Origin: Aestuariibacter sp. GS-14
Lineage (GTDB): Bacteria > Pseudomonadota > Gammaproteobacteria > Enterobacterales > Alteromonadaceae
Assembly: GCF_006494365.1 (NCBI RefSeq)
Contig: NZ_VHIP01000005.1
Span: forward strand, 124,001 to 188,000
Direction: 5' to 3'
Length of the DNA stretch: 64,000 nt
The notes below the pieces were generated by a model. The model did not search any database, had not been told where the DNA came from, and saw only the letters and a list, made by a program, of their open reading frames with translations. Below are positions 55,484 through 64,000 of this stretch, piece after piece (position 1 is the stretch's first letter; each line of letters begins with the position of its first letter). Position numbers and translations under genes: made by a program.

Positions 55484-56116
55484 ATGTTTGGCAAATTTAC
55501 AGAACAGTTAAAAAAATCATCCAAGCCAATTAATTCGTTAATGGCGATGAATGCAAAGGCAATGGAAGACCTGTCGCAAAATCAAACTGAGTTATTTACC
55601 GGCTTACTAACCGACAGCGTAAAGTTTATTGAAAGCATTACCGTACAAACTGAAGTGAAGGGCGTAGTAGCAGCCGGATCAGAATACGCTGAATCCATGC
55701 GCGACCGCTTTGCTTTAGCTTCGAAGGGCGCTTATTCAACGTTTAGCCACATGCAAGCCGAACTGAAGGACGTAATGAAATCGTCTTTGGAAGACGGCGT
55801 AGATGCGGCAAAAAAGGCAGTGAAAGACGCCACCAAATCGGCACCGGTTGCGAAAAAAGCAGCGCCAAAGGCAGCAGCTAAAGCAGTCGCTGAGCCGGTA
55901 GCGCCTGCCCCAGTGAAAACGGAAGCTCCTGAACCAACTCAGGTACCAGAAGTGGTCGCTGAAGTGGTTGAAACTCCGGCACCAGTGTCAACGCCAGTTG
56001 TCGAAGCAAAACCTGCAGAGCCCTCAAAGCCTGCAGTAAAGAAAGCAGCCAGTACACGTAAAACCACGACTACCAGAAAAGCGCCAGCCAAAGCAGCGCC
56101 TTCAACCAAATCTTAA
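55484..56116 (+). CDS. phaP: Phasin with Ala/Pro/Lys-rich C-terminal tail
   Basis: A 210-residue granule-coat protein. The N-terminal 100 residues form the phasin_2 helical domain (FTEQLKKSSKPIN, LSQNQTELFTGLL, SVKFIES). From about 110 the protein becomes a low-complexity tail rich in Ala, Lys, Pro and Val, like the histone H1-like PAKKA tails of PhaF-type phasins that bind DNA and help segregate granules. It has its own promoter and three flanking PhaR-type operators. The second phasin begins 33 bases downstream. Confidence 0.88.
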   Translation: MFGKFTEQLKKSSKPINSLMAMNAKAMEDLSQNQTELFTGLLTDSVKFIESITVQTEVKGVVAAGSEYAESMRDRFALASKGAYSTFSHMQAELKDVMKSSLEDGVDAAKKAVKDATKSAPVAKKAAPKAAAKAVAEPVAPAPVKTEAPEPTQVPEVVAEVVETPAPVSTPVVEAKPAEPSKPAVKKAASTRKTTTTRKAPAKAAPSTKS

Positions 56117-56149
56117 AGTTAACTTACGACTCTTTTAAGGAGAGACACC

Positions 56150-56488
56150 ATGATCGAACAAATGACAGAGAAGTTCCAAACTGCAATGAAACCTGTTACC
56201 GATTTAGCGGCGCTGAATATGAGCACCATGCAAGAATTAGCAGAGAAGCAAAACAGCCTGTTTTCTACTCTGTTATCTGACGGCATGTCATTCGTTGAAA
56301 CCGCCAGCCAACAGAAAGATCTGATGAGCCTGGCAGAAGCGCAAAAGGCGTACCTGGAAGGTTTACAGGAAAAAATGACTGAATCTGCGAAGAGCAGCTA
56401 CAGCCTGATTACCGCAGCACAAACCAAAGCTGGTGAAATGCTGAAAGGCATGAGCGAAGAATTTACTGCTAAATTCGCAGCTAAGTAA
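56150..56488 (+). CDS. phaP: Short phasin
   Basis: A 112-residue phasin_2 protein without the tail of the upstream paralogue. It shares the helical pattern (FQTAMKPVTDLAALNMSTM, LAEKQNSLFSTLLSDGMSFVE). It probably binds granule surfaces together with the longer phasin. The pair may come from a tandem duplication. A terminator follows. Confidence 0.88.
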   Translation: MIEQMTEKFQTAMKPVTDLAALNMSTMQELAEKQNSLFSTLLSDGMSFVETASQQKDLMSLAEAQKAYLEGLQEKMTESAKSSYSLITAAQTKAGEMLKGMSEEFTAKFAAK

Positions 56489-56502
56489 GACTAAAGAATG
56501 AG

Positions 56503-56535
56503 AAAGAGGGCTGTAGGGAACTATGGCCCTCTTTT
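56503..56535 (+). terminator. Intrinsic terminator of the phasin genes
   Basis: AAGAGGGC (56504-56511) pairs with GCCCTCTT (56526-56533) around a 14-base loop, followed by TT on the plus strand. Confidence 0.7.
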
Positions 56536-56633
56536 GCGTCTTATGTTACATTTTTTTTACAAAAAATGAACTGATGTAATCCCTTGTTGTCCTACTCAGC
56601 GCTCGTTCTAGTTGTATTGTTAGGAGTGACCGA

Positions 56634-57851
56634 ATGAACTACCAAGCCTACGATTATATGGCCCGGGGTGCACAAATTATGCACGAAGGCTTTAGCTTGA
56701 TGAATGATATTGCGAGTCATCCGTCGAACCCATTTTCCCACACGTTTCCAGGCCGAATGACCAAGGCCTCTCTGGAAACAGCAATGCGCCTGACTCGTCG
56801 CTACGAAAAGCTGGGGTTTAATATCGACGAAATCACTATCGACGGTAAGTACCACCAGGTGAAAGAAGAGGTGGCTTACAGCAAGCCGTTTTGTGATCTG
56901 ATTCATTTTAACCGTGTTGGCGTAAGGGATGACCACAAGGTATTGCTGGTTGCACCATTGTCGGGGCATTTTGCAACGTTATTAAAAGGCACAGTAGAAG
57001 CATTACTGCCCGATCACGAAGTCTATATTACCGACTGGGCAGATGCGCGGGAAGTCCCGCTGGAAGAAGGCCCTTTTAGTTTTGATTGCTATGTTGGTTA
57101 TCTCATTGAGTTCTTAGAGTATCTTGGACCCGGTACCCATGTTATCGCAATCTGTCAGCCAACCGTGCAGGCACTCATTGCTACTGCCGTTATGGCAGAA
57201 AAGAATAACGCCTGTGTGCCGCGCTCGCTCACGCTCATGGCGGGGCCGATTGACACCAGCAAAAACCCAACACGGGTAAATGAATTTTCAATGAAACACC
57301 CGATGTCGTGGTTCCGCAATGTGGCGATTATGTCAGTACCGCATGGCTATCCGGGTGAAGGCAGAAAGGTTTACCCAGGCTTTATGCAACTGGGTGGGTT
57401 CATTAGCATGAATCAGAAAACCCATATGAAAAAGTACATGAACTTCTACCAGAACCTTGTGTTTGGTGAAGAAGAGGATGCCGACCGTTTCCGCGCATTT
57501 TATGATGAATACCTGGCGGTATTGGATATGCCTGCCGAGTTTTATCTGGAAACCATTGAGCGGGTATTCAAAAACAATGAGCTAGCTCGCGGTGCTATTA
57601 CTTATCAGGGGGAGCCAGTGAATTTTGAGGCTATCGACAAAACTCCTTTGATGACAGTAGAAGGCGCTGAAGATGATATTTGTGGACTAGGCCAAACCGA
57701 AGCAGCCCAAACACTATGTAAGAATATTCCCAAGTCGATGCGTAAACATCACGTACAGCCCGGAGCTGGTCACTATGGTATTTTCAGTGGCTCTAAGTTC
57801 CGTCAGCACATTCGTCCGTTAATTACCGACTTTATTCACAAATACGCCTGA
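56634..57851 (+). CDS. phaZ: Intracellular PHA/PHB depolymerase
   Basis: A 405-residue cytosolic enzyme of the PhaZ1 type that releases 3-hydroxybutyrate from native granules. The nucleophile is a cysteine (Cys174 in AICQPTV), as in Ralstonia PhaZ1 (Cys183), not serine. The catalytic Asp lies in EGAEDDICGLG and His388 in GAGHYGIFSG. It has no signal peptide. It is preceded by the phasin terminator, so it is probably a separate transcript, and it is followed by a transglycosylase gene. Confidence 0.93.
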   Translation: MNYQAYDYMARGAQIMHEGFSLMNDIASHPSNPFSHTFPGRMTKASLETAMRLTRRYEKLGFNIDEITIDGKYHQVKEEVAYSKPFCDLIHFNRVGVRDDHKVLLVAPLSGHFATLLKGTVEALLPDHEVYITDWADAREVPLEEGPFSFDCYVGYLIEFLEYLGPGTHVIAICQPTVQALIATAVMAEKNNACVPRSLTLMAGPIDTSKNPTRVNEFSMKHPMSWFRNVAIMSVPHGYPGEGRKVYPGFMQLGGFISMNQKTHMKKYMNFYQNLVFGEEEDADRFRAFYDEYLAVLDMPAEFYLETIERVFKNNELARGAITYQGEPVNFEAIDKTPLMTVEGAEDDICGLGQTEAAQTLCKNIPKSMRKHHVQPGAGHYGIFSGSKFRQHIRPLITDFIHKYA

Positions 57852-57861
57852 TACAGACTCG

Positions 57862-57890
57862 CCCATGCCAGCGCTTTGCGTTAGCATGGG
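57862..57890 (+). terminator. Possible terminator after phaZ
   Basis: CCCATGC (57862-57868) pairs with GCATGGG (57884-57890), with extra pairing inside the loop. The sequence after it (TGCTCATTTT) is moderately T-rich. Confidence 0.5.
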
Positions 57891-57915
57891 TGCTCATTTT
57901 CTCAGGGAGTATTAC

Positions 57916-59160
57916 ATGCGCCATTTCCTTTCTGGCCATTTTCGTCTTCTGTTTCGTACCTCCGTTGCAGGGCTGGTTTTTGGTAGCCTGGCCATTAGCC
58001 AAAGCGCCTATTCTCAAACGGAATCAACCGACTTTGTAAGCTGTAAAGCCGATTTACAGCAGCGCGCCATTGAGAGCGGCGTCAGCGAGTCTGTAGCTCA
58101 GCAGGTATTTGCAAAAATCGCTTATCAACCGCGGGTCATTGAACTCGACAGAAGCCAGCCTGAGTTTGTTCAAACCTTCCCCGGTTATTTCAGTAAACGC
58201 GTAAACGACTGGCGCATTAACAAAGGCCGCGAGCTGGCCGCCAAACACAAAGCCCTGTTGGCTAAACTGGCAAAACAATACGGCGTGCCTGCTCATTACT
58301 TACTGGCATTCTGGGGCCTGGAAACGAATTTTGGTGGTTATAAAGGCACTATGCCAGTACTGGATTCGCTGGCTACTCTGGCTTGTGATCCACGTCGCAG
58401 CACATTCTTCAGCAAAGAACTGATCACTGCCGTTAAGCTGTTAGAGGCTCAGTCGTTAGAACAGGAACGTATGGTAGGCTCATGGGCCGGCGCGATGGGC
58501 CATACCCAGTTTATGCCGTCAGCCTATGCCGCTTACGCTGTAGATGGCGACAACGACGGCCAAATCAATTTGTGGGACAGTGAAGCCGATGCCTTAACGT
58601 CGGCGGCAAACTTTTTAGCACAACTTGGCTGGCAACCCGGATTTCGCTGGGGGCGTGAAGTTATGTTACCCAACGATTTTGACTATCGTTTATTAGGATA
58701 CAGTAACCGCCGCACAGTTACAGATTGGGACGCGCTAGGGATAACGAATGCGCAGGGCAATGCCCTGGGCAACAGCGATCTTAACAGCTACCTGGTTATG
58801 CCTGCAGGTCACGAAGGGCCAACCTTTCTGGCCTATCCCAATTTCAGGGTAATCATGCGCTGGAATAATTCTGAGTTTTACGCCATCGCTGTAGGCCGAC
58901 TGGCCGATCAAATTGCCGGTGATGGTGGATTGGTTGCACCGCTTCCGGATCTTCCGGCTTACAGCCGCGATCACATTATTGCGTTACAACGCAGCTTGAA
59001 TGAACACGGTATCAATGTGGGTGGTGCCGACGGTATTCTTGGACCAGCCACCCGCGAGGGGATTCGCCAGTTTCAATTGAGTCGGGACATGGTAGCAGAC
59101 GGGTTTCCGTCGTTATCTGTTATGCAAGCACTTGGTGTAACGATTACGCCAAACACGTAA
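57916..59160 (+). CDS. Lytic murein transglycosylase (MltB family) with peptidoglycan-binding domain
   Basis: A 414-residue exported enzyme from the ATG at 57916 (AGGGAG upstream; an in-frame start at 57865 lies in the terminator hairpin). Signal peptide about 1-34. The SLT_2 catalytic domain (about 40-330) shows FWGLETNFGGYKG with the catalytic Glu, then GSWAGAMGHTQFMPSAYAAYAVDGD. A C-terminal PG_binding_1 domain (about 345-412) carries LGPATREGIRQFQ. It cleaves murein to 1,6-anhydro products in the periplasm. It sits inside the PHA cluster, but the link is positional only. Confidence 0.93.
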   Translation: MRHFLSGHFRLLFRTSVAGLVFGSLAISQSAYSQTESTDFVSCKADLQQRAIESGVSESVAQQVFAKIAYQPRVIELDRSQPEFVQTFPGYFSKRVNDWRINKGRELAAKHKALLAKLAKQYGVPAHYLLAFWGLETNFGGYKGTMPVLDSLATLACDPRRSTFFSKELITAVKLLEAQSLEQERMVGSWAGAMGHTQFMPSAYAAYAVDGDNDGQINLWDSEADALTSAANFLAQLGWQPGFRWGREVMLPNDFDYRLLGYSNRRTVTDWDALGITNAQGNALGNSDLNSYLVMPAGHEGPTFLAYPNFRVIMRWNNSEFYAIAVGRLADQIAGDGGLVAPLPDLPAYSRDHIIALQRSLNEHGINVGGADGILGPATREGIRQFQLSRDMVADGFPSLSVMQALGVTITPNT

Positions 59161-59173
59161 AGCGCGGATTACA

Positions 59174-59205
59174 AAGTGCCTGAGAACAGCAAAAATCAGG
59201 CACTT
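59174..59205. terminator. Perfect 10-bp hairpin between convergent genes
   Basis: AAGTGCCTGA (59174-59183) and TCAGGCACTT (59196-59205) with a 12-base loop. No T run on either side, so it may act weakly in both directions between the transglycosylase and phaB genes. Confidence 0.5.
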
Positions 59206-59245
59206 GAACCTCCGTTAACTCATGTATGTTGTTATTGTAAGCCGG

Positions 59246-59968
59246 TTAATACATGTGTTGGCCGCCGTTAATCGACAGCGTTGAGCCGGTAATAAAACTG
59301 GATTCATCCTTCACCAGGAATAATACCCCGTCAGCAATATCTTCAGGCTTGCCTAAACGGCCAACCGGGATTTTTGCCACAATTTTAGCCAGTACATCCT
59401 CAGGAACAGCGCGAACCATATCGGTATCGATATAGCCTGGTGCGATGGCGTTAACAGTAATCCCTTTACCTGCACCTTCCTGTGCCAATGCTTTAGTAAA
59501 TCCGTGAATACCGGATTTTGCTGCCGCGTAGTTCACCTGACCATACTGTCCTGCCTGGCCGTTGATTGAACCAATGTTCACAATACGCCCAAAGCTGCGC
59601 TCACGCATCCCTTCGATTACCGCACGGCATGTATTAAAACATGACGCCAGGTTAGTCTGGATAACTGCATTCCATTGTTCAAAGGTCATTCGATGCATGG
59701 TGCCATCACGGGTAATACCCGCGTTGTTTACTAGCACATCCACTGGTCCGTAATCTGCTTCAATTTGTGAAATTGCCTGCTTGGTTTTATCAAAGTCTGA
59801 TACGTCAAACTTCATTGCTGCGATCCCCGTACGCTGAGTAAACTCCTGCGCGGCTTGATCGTTCCCACCATAGTTAGCAACCACCGTATAGCCTGCGGCT
59901 TTTAACGTAGTACAAATTGCTTCACCAATCCCTCGTGTCCCACCTGTGACAAGTGCTACTCTGCTCAT
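59246..59968 (-). CDS. phaB: Acetoacetyl-CoA reductase
   Basis: A 240-residue short-chain dehydrogenase that reduces acetoacetyl-CoA to (R)-3-hydroxybutyryl-CoA, the PHB monomer. Coenzyme motif GGTRGIGEAI; catalytic Ser in VNIGSINGQAGQYGQ; YAAAK with the Tyr and Lys; PGYIDTDMV loop; length and VNNAGITRD match PhaB. It lies on the opposite strand to phaC and phaZ. The thiolase gene phaA is not in this window. Confidence 0.92.
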   Translation of the reverse strand: MSRVALVTGGTRGIGEAICTTLKAAGYTVVANYGGNDQAAQEFTQRTGIAAMKFDVSDFDKTKQAISQIEADYGPVDVLVNNAGITRDGTMHRMTFEQWNAVIQTNLASCFNTCRAVIEGMRERSFGRIVNIGSINGQAGQYGQVNYAAAKSGIHGFTKALAQEGAGKGITVNAIAPGYIDTDMVRAVPEDVLAKIVAKIPVGRLGKPEDIADGVLFLVKDESSFITGSTLSINGGQHMY

Positions 59969-60127
59969 GCTGTTTCCTCTTTTGCTATCGCTTACTAAAT
60001 AACCGTTTACTATATAACCATCTATAAACCTAATCTGACAATGGGAAAATCAGACCTTGGTCGGGGTTTCATTGATCGATGTCAATTAGTCAAAAGAACA
60101 AAGTAGCAATTAAATATGACGAATCAG

Positions 60128-62596
60128 TTACTTAGGCTTAGTTGTACGCGCACTTGCCTGAGCAGTGGTCGGATCTTCCGGCCAGTTGTGTTTGGGATAG
60201 CGGCCTTTCATCTCTTTGCGCACCTCGGCATAACTCCCTTTCCAGAAGCCCGGTAAGTCGTCAGTGGTCTGTATTGGCCGGTTGGCCGGCGAGAGCAATT
60301 CAACCGTCACCGTTTGTCGGCCATTCGCCACGCAAACCGGCTCGCTACTGCCATACACTTCCTGAATTTTCACCGCCAACACCACCCGGGTAGCGTTCTC
60401 ATACCGCAATGACCGACTAGTGCCACTTGGCACCGTGATCGCCTCTGGAAGTTGCATATTCAGCGCTTCCTGAAGTGCCCAGGGCAACGATTGAACCACT
60501 AGCTTATCCCACGCTAATTGCTTTAACTGCGCAACCGACTGACACGCCTGAAGCGCGCTGTGCACAGTGTCACTGGCAAGTACCCAGCTATCCGTAGGAT
60601 CAGGCCAGGAGCAAGGTTCACCGTAGCTTTTATATTCAAGATTAAGCATTCTTGCCATCGACAATCGATGTAAAACGGGTATCAACAGCGCGGAATTTGG
60701 CCAATCCTTTATGGGTCTTGCGGCAAGCCAATCACGCCAAAAATCGCCTCGGGAAGTAACGTCTGCTTTGGCTAGCGGCACACTGCTCAGCACAATATCG
60801 CCAAATCGCAATTGCTTTTCCGCCCGCAACGTATCCGCAGCAGCATCGTAGTACAGCACTTCCTTGTTGAAAAACAACCCGCCAAAATGCGTCTTCAACA
60901 AAGCGATATCAATTGCCAGCGCCGAGCGTATTTGCATCACTGCACCGCGGCGCTGACCGTTAAGTACCGCTAGCCATTCCCCGCTAACATGGGCATCCTC
61001 TGGCAGCTCTGCGCCTACGCCAGAGGCCAGCTTAAGCGTGCCGTTAGGTTGCATGCGTGCCACCCAGTCTGGATTGATTAATGCTACCGCAACAGCCAGT
61101 TTGTCAGCCGATACGTAAAACAGGGCCGACTTGTCGGCCTGACCACCTAACAGTTTAATGAGTCGAATAGCCTGATCTGCCAAACGTTGTCTGGTACCGT
61201 CCGGCAGTTGCCTGAGCCCAGTCTGTAGGTCCCAATCTGGCATTTTGGGCGGATCTTCAGATAGCGCGGCAATCACGCTCCCTGCCACTAACCAGTCTTT
61301 GTCGCCTGTTTCTGTTGTCAGCCGACTCGCCGCCAGTAACATACAGGCGGTGCGCGGTTGCACCGGTAACTGTGCCGCGTCGCGCCCTAGTGCAGTGATC
61401 TCTGTACTGTCATTAAATGCACCCAGTTGTATCAGGGCATGCGTGGCAGATTGCCGTTGCGCGTCAGACGGCATGTCAAGTAGTGCGAGGTCTTTTACAG
61501 GGGTACCCCAGGCCGCTGCTTGTAGCACGAGGCCCGTAATGTCCTGCGTATGGATATCAGGCTGACTGAACTTGCGTAACCGCCCATGTGTTTCTTCATT
61601 CCATAGCCGAAAACACTTCCCTGCCGAAAGTCGTCCGGCACGGCCTTTTCGTTGTTCCGCCGACGCCTGGGATATCATCTGCAGTGATAACTCGGTCATC
61701 TGACTTTTGGGATGATACTCGGCAATCAACTCACGACCACTGTCTACCACTACCATTATGCCATCAATCGTTAAACTGGTTTCGGCAATATTGGTGGCCA
61801 GAATAATTTTTCGTCGGCCATCGGATGTTGGTTTAAGCGCGCGTTGTTGCTCTGTTAGAGGTAAATTTCCATACAGTGGCAATATCTCTGCAGTGTCAGA
61901 CAACTGTGTGTTCAGGCGCTGCTGAAGCTGCAAAATGTGCTTCACAGTAGGAAGGAAAACCAGTATGTCGCCCGGCTCCGATGAAATGATCGTCTGTAGA
62001 TGACTGAACAGGCTGTTCACCAGTTCAACATGTTGACACTGGCCCAAATAAGTCACGTCTACCGGAAATTGGCGGCCATCGCTGTGCAGCACTTCTGCAT
62101 CAGGTAACAGCACATGAATAGGTGATACATCCAGCGTTGCCGACATCACCAACAGCCGGAGGTCGTCTCGCAACGCCTGCCTTACCTCAATGGCCAAAGC
62201 CAATCCAAAATCACTGTGCAGGTTGCGCTCGTGAAACTCATCAAAAATAATGATATCAACGCCATTGAGTTCCGGGTCCTGCTGGATCCGGCGGCTCAAT
62301 ATGCCCTCGGTAATTATTTCGAGCCGCGTATGTTTACTCACCGCTTGCTCACCCTTAATGCGATAACCCACTGTGTGGCCTACTGATTCACCTAATCGCG
62401 ATGCCAGATAACTGGCCAGTTGCTTAACTACCACACGCCGGGGCTGCAACATCACAATGTGCTTGTTGCTGTTCGCTAATAAGGCCAGTGGAATAGCGGT
62501 GGATTTACCTGCGCCAGGCGGGGCACTTAGCAGTACATCCCGGGCTTTGAGTGATTCGCACAACTGTGCCAGTAAGGATTCTACAGGGAGCGTCAT
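60128..62596 (-). CDS. hrpB: ATP-dependent RNA helicase HrpB
   Basis: An 822-residue DEAH-box helicase. Walker A is SAPPGAGKSTAIPL, motif II is DEFH in FDEFHERNLHSD, motif III SAT, and motif VI QRKGRAGRLSAGKCFRLW. The HA2 domain and the C-terminal HrpB domain with GRYPKHNWPEDPT follow, giving the family's typical length. Its RNA target is not well defined; it is implicated in mRNA processing in related bacteria. It is divergent from thpR. Confidence 0.95.
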   Translation of the reverse strand: MTLPVESLLAQLCESLKARDVLLSAPPGAGKSTAIPLALLANSNKHIVMLQPRRVVVKQLASYLASRLGESVGHTVGYRIKGEQAVSKHTRLEIITEGILSRRIQQDPELNGVDIIIFDEFHERNLHSDFGLALAIEVRQALRDDLRLLVMSATLDVSPIHVLLPDAEVLHSDGRQFPVDVTYLGQCQHVELVNSLFSHLQTIISSEPGDILVFLPTVKHILQLQQRLNTQLSDTAEILPLYGNLPLTEQQRALKPTSDGRRKIILATNIAETSLTIDGIMVVVDSGRELIAEYHPKSQMTELSLQMISQASAEQRKGRAGRLSAGKCFRLWNEETHGRLRKFSQPDIHTQDITGLVLQAAAWGTPVKDLALLDMPSDAQRQSATHALIQLGAFNDSTEITALGRDAAQLPVQPRTACMLLAASRLTTETGDKDWLVAGSVIAALSEDPPKMPDWDLQTGLRQLPDGTRQRLADQAIRLIKLLGGQADKSALFYVSADKLAVAVALINPDWVARMQPNGTLKLASGVGAELPEDAHVSGEWLAVLNGQRRGAVMQIRSALAIDIALLKTHFGGLFFNKEVLYYDAAADTLRAEKQLRFGDIVLSSVPLAKADVTSRGDFWRDWLAARPIKDWPNSALLIPVLHRLSMARMLNLEYKSYGEPCSWPDPTDSWVLASDTVHSALQACQSVAQLKQLAWDKLVVQSLPWALQEALNMQLPEAITVPSGTSRSLRYENATRVVLAVKIQEVYGSSEPVCVANGRQTVTVELLSPANRPIQTTDDLPGFWKGSYAEVRKEMKGRYPKHNWPEDPTTAQASARTTKPK

Positions 62597-62757
62597 ACCT
62601 GAATGGTTCTCACAACATCAATGTTCATACTACAGATGCACTGTATGTTAACCCTTCAGGCCAAATCACACACCGCACTTATACTAAAATAAGCAACTAT
62701 AGTAACATTGCGCACTGTTGCAGTTCATTTATAACGAATACTAAAACGGCAGGCCAG

Positions 62758-63369
62758 ATGACAATGCGAAGTTTTATCGGTTTAGATTTATCGGCTCAAA
62801 GTAAGCTGGCGCTGGAACACTGGCGGGAAAAAAGCCTGCCCGCACAGCCCGCTTCTCACATGAGAAATGCCAATCAGCCTAAAGTGCCCGTACGTCAGCC
62901 GAAGAGTGTGCCGGCCGCCAATTTTCACATTACCTTGTGCTTTTTAGGCAATATCAACAGCCGACAGCACGAAGCCATTATTACCGCACTGGGCAATATA
63001 GCAGCCGCTCCTTTTGAGGTTACCCTGGACACCACTGCTTACTGGCAGGGGCCGAATATCCTGTTAGCCGCACCTTCAGCGCCACCAGCCGGCCTTATGG
63101 AACTGGCAGCCAGTGTGAACACTGCTGCCAGACAAGCTGACATTGAGGTTGAGCGAAGGGATTACCGCCCGCACGTTACGCTGATCCGCAATACTAAAGC
63201 AGACTATCCTCCGCCGTTGGTTGCACCCCAGATAACCTGCCAGTTTAGTCATTTTCATTTGTTCGAATCGGTATCGACTCCCAGTGGGGTCCGCTACCCT
63301 GTAAGGCACAGCTGGCCATTGCTCAACCCGTCTTCAGTGCGGGAAAAACTGCAAAGAGGTCAATTTTAA
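62758..63369 (+). CDS. thpR: RNA 2',3'-cyclic phosphodiesterase (2H family)
   Basis: A 203-residue protein of the LigT/ThpR family. The twin HxTL motifs are present: HITLCFLG and HVTLIRN. The ATG at 62758 (or 62764, two codons later) starts at the conserved MRSFIGLDLS; a much longer in-frame extension upstream crosses the promoter region and is rejected. It is slightly longer than E. coli ThpR because of a polar insertion near residues 40-55. It opens 2',3'-cyclic RNA ends. purU begins 69 bases downstream. Confidence 0.9.
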   Translation: MTMRSFIGLDLSAQSKLALEHWREKSLPAQPASHMRNANQPKVPVRQPKSVPAANFHITLCFLGNINSRQHEAIITALGNIAAAPFEVTLDTTAYWQGPNILLAAPSAPPAGLMELAASVNTAARQADIEVERRDYRPHVTLIRNTKADYPPPLVAPQITCQFSHFHLFESVSTPSGVRYPVRHSWPLLNPSSVREKLQRGQF

Positions 63370-63438
63370 GGCTTTTCCCCTTTACAGCGAGGCTGTCGCT
63401 CGGTAAAAAGGGGGGACTATTTATCACCATATAAAACC

Positions 63439-64000
63439 ATGCATCACACCTTTAGACTTATTATTGATTGCCCCGACCAGGTTGGTCTGGTAGCAGGCGT
63501 GTCTCAATTCCTTGCCGACCACAATGCGTCCATTCTGGAAGCCAGTCATCACACCGATTTACAAACCGGTCGCTTTTTTATGCGCCACGAAATCAGTACC
63601 GACTCCATTAACCTGTCTTATGACCGGTTTATTGAAGCCTTTACACCGCTTGCCAATCACTTTCAAATGGAATGGAAACTCACCGATTCCAGTAAAAAAC
63701 AGCGTGTAGCTTTACTAGCCAGTCTGGAGTCTCATTGTCTGGTGGATATTTTACACCGCTGGCACACCGGCGAACTGCATTGCGACATTCCGTGCATTAT
63801 TGGTAACCACCCGCAACTCAAGCAGTTTGCCGATTGGTACAAGGTGCCATTCCACTGGGTAGACTTTAAGACCCTAGGAAAAGAAACGGCGTTCAAGCAA
63901 ATCGAAGTACTTTTGGAAGAATACAAAATCGACCTCACCGTACTTGCCCGATTTATGCAAATTCTGCCAGATCATTTATGCAAGAAACTGGCTGGCAAAG
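63439..64000 (+). CDS. purU: Formyltetrahydrofolate deformylase (partial, 3' end outside window)
   Basis: The first 187 residues of PurU. An N-terminal ACT domain starts MHHTFRLIIDCPDQVGLVAGVS, followed by the formyltransferase-fold domain with KKQRVALLASLESHCLVDILHR, HCDIPCIIGNH and the KETAFKQIE segment. The enzyme hydrolyses 10-formyl-THF to THF and formate, balancing one-carbon units and supplying formate for purine synthesis. The catalytic domain continues beyond the window edge. Confidence 0.93.
   Translation, partial: MHHTFRLIIDCPDQVGLVAGVSQFLADHNASILEASHHTDLQTGRFFMRHEISTDSINLSYDRFIEAFTPLANHFQMEWKLTDSSKKQRVALLASLESHCLVDILHRWHTGELHCDIPCIIGNHPQLKQFADWYKVPFHWVDFKTLGKETAFKQIEVLLEEYKIDLTVLARFMQILPDHLCKKLAGK

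Noticed and set aside
63376-63416. Imperfect hairpin between thpR and purU as a terminator
   Set aside because: The outer arms are unequal and no T run follows on the plus strand, so termination is not supported.

Overview
The window reads as chromosomal DNA of a marine-type gammaproteobacterium, most likely an alteromonad (order Alteromonadales, family Alteromonadaceae). This is an inference. It rests on gene order (mrcA divergent from pilMNOPQ, then aroK-aroB-damX-dam), on families common in that group (DUF2982, DUF2970, an HDOD protein, the ast genes followed by a DUF1338 gene) and on ParC, PilQ, TrpS and PII sequences of gammaproteobacterial type. I found no rRNA, tRNA, CRISPR array, prophage or complete insertion sequence. 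Nearly all genes are housekeeping or conserved accessory genes.

Layout. 1-2.6 kb: a gene end, an orphan lipoprotein, an alpha/beta hydrolase and a DUF4382 lipoprotein. 2.8-7.3 kb: NAD-type malic enzyme and PBP1A on the minus strand. 7.4-12 kb: the type IV pilus assembly operon pilMNOPQ. 12.2-20.5 kb: aroK, aroB, damX, dam, rpe, trpS and pabA, with dam and rpe separated by three minus-strand envelope genes and a palindromic repeat. 20.5-26.7 kb: an HDOD protein, then arginine succinyltransferase pathway genes argD/astC, astA, astD and a DUF1338 dioxygenase-like gene. 26.7-31.8 kb: an H-NOX plus GGDEF/EAL pair, then parC. 32-40.8 kb: a BarA-like hybrid kinase with a 7TMR-DISM sensor, DUF2982, pyrB, hemL, a class III adenylate cyclase and a GH114 lipoprotein. 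40.8-47.1 kb: htpX, nhaR, a DyP-like haem protein, ggt, amtB and glnK on the minus strand. 47.3-52.4 kb: a TonB-like Pro-rich protein, DUF808, azurin, a tiny membrane protein behind a sigma54-like promoter, and PBP1B. 52.7-60 kb: a polyhydroxyalkanoate (PHA) cluster: small companion protein, phaC, phaR, two phasins, phaZ, a lytic transglycosylase and phaB. 60-64 kb: hrpB, thpR and the start of purU.

How the parts work together. The PHA cluster codes for reduction of acetoacetyl-CoA (PhaB), polymerisation (PhaC), granule coating (phasins), depolymerisation (PhaZ) and a granule-sensing repressor (PhaR). Three CTGC-N3-GCAG palindromes around the phasin promoter look like PhaR operators. Nitrogen supply is represented by glnK-amtB with NtrC and sigma54 sites, and by arginine catabolism. 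Signalling is represented by NO to c-di-GMP (H-NOX/HaCE), cAMP and a phosphorelay.

Most unusual items: (i) a DyP-family protein in a ggt operon that keeps the proximal haem histidine but has lost both the distal Asp and the distal Arg; (ii) a compact unit at 49.8-50.1 kb with an IHF-like site, a -24/-12 promoter, a 39-residue membrane peptide and a strong terminator; (iii) the array of PhaR-type palindromes; (iv) the H-NOX/HaCE operon. All functional statements rest on reading motifs by eye. No database search was run.
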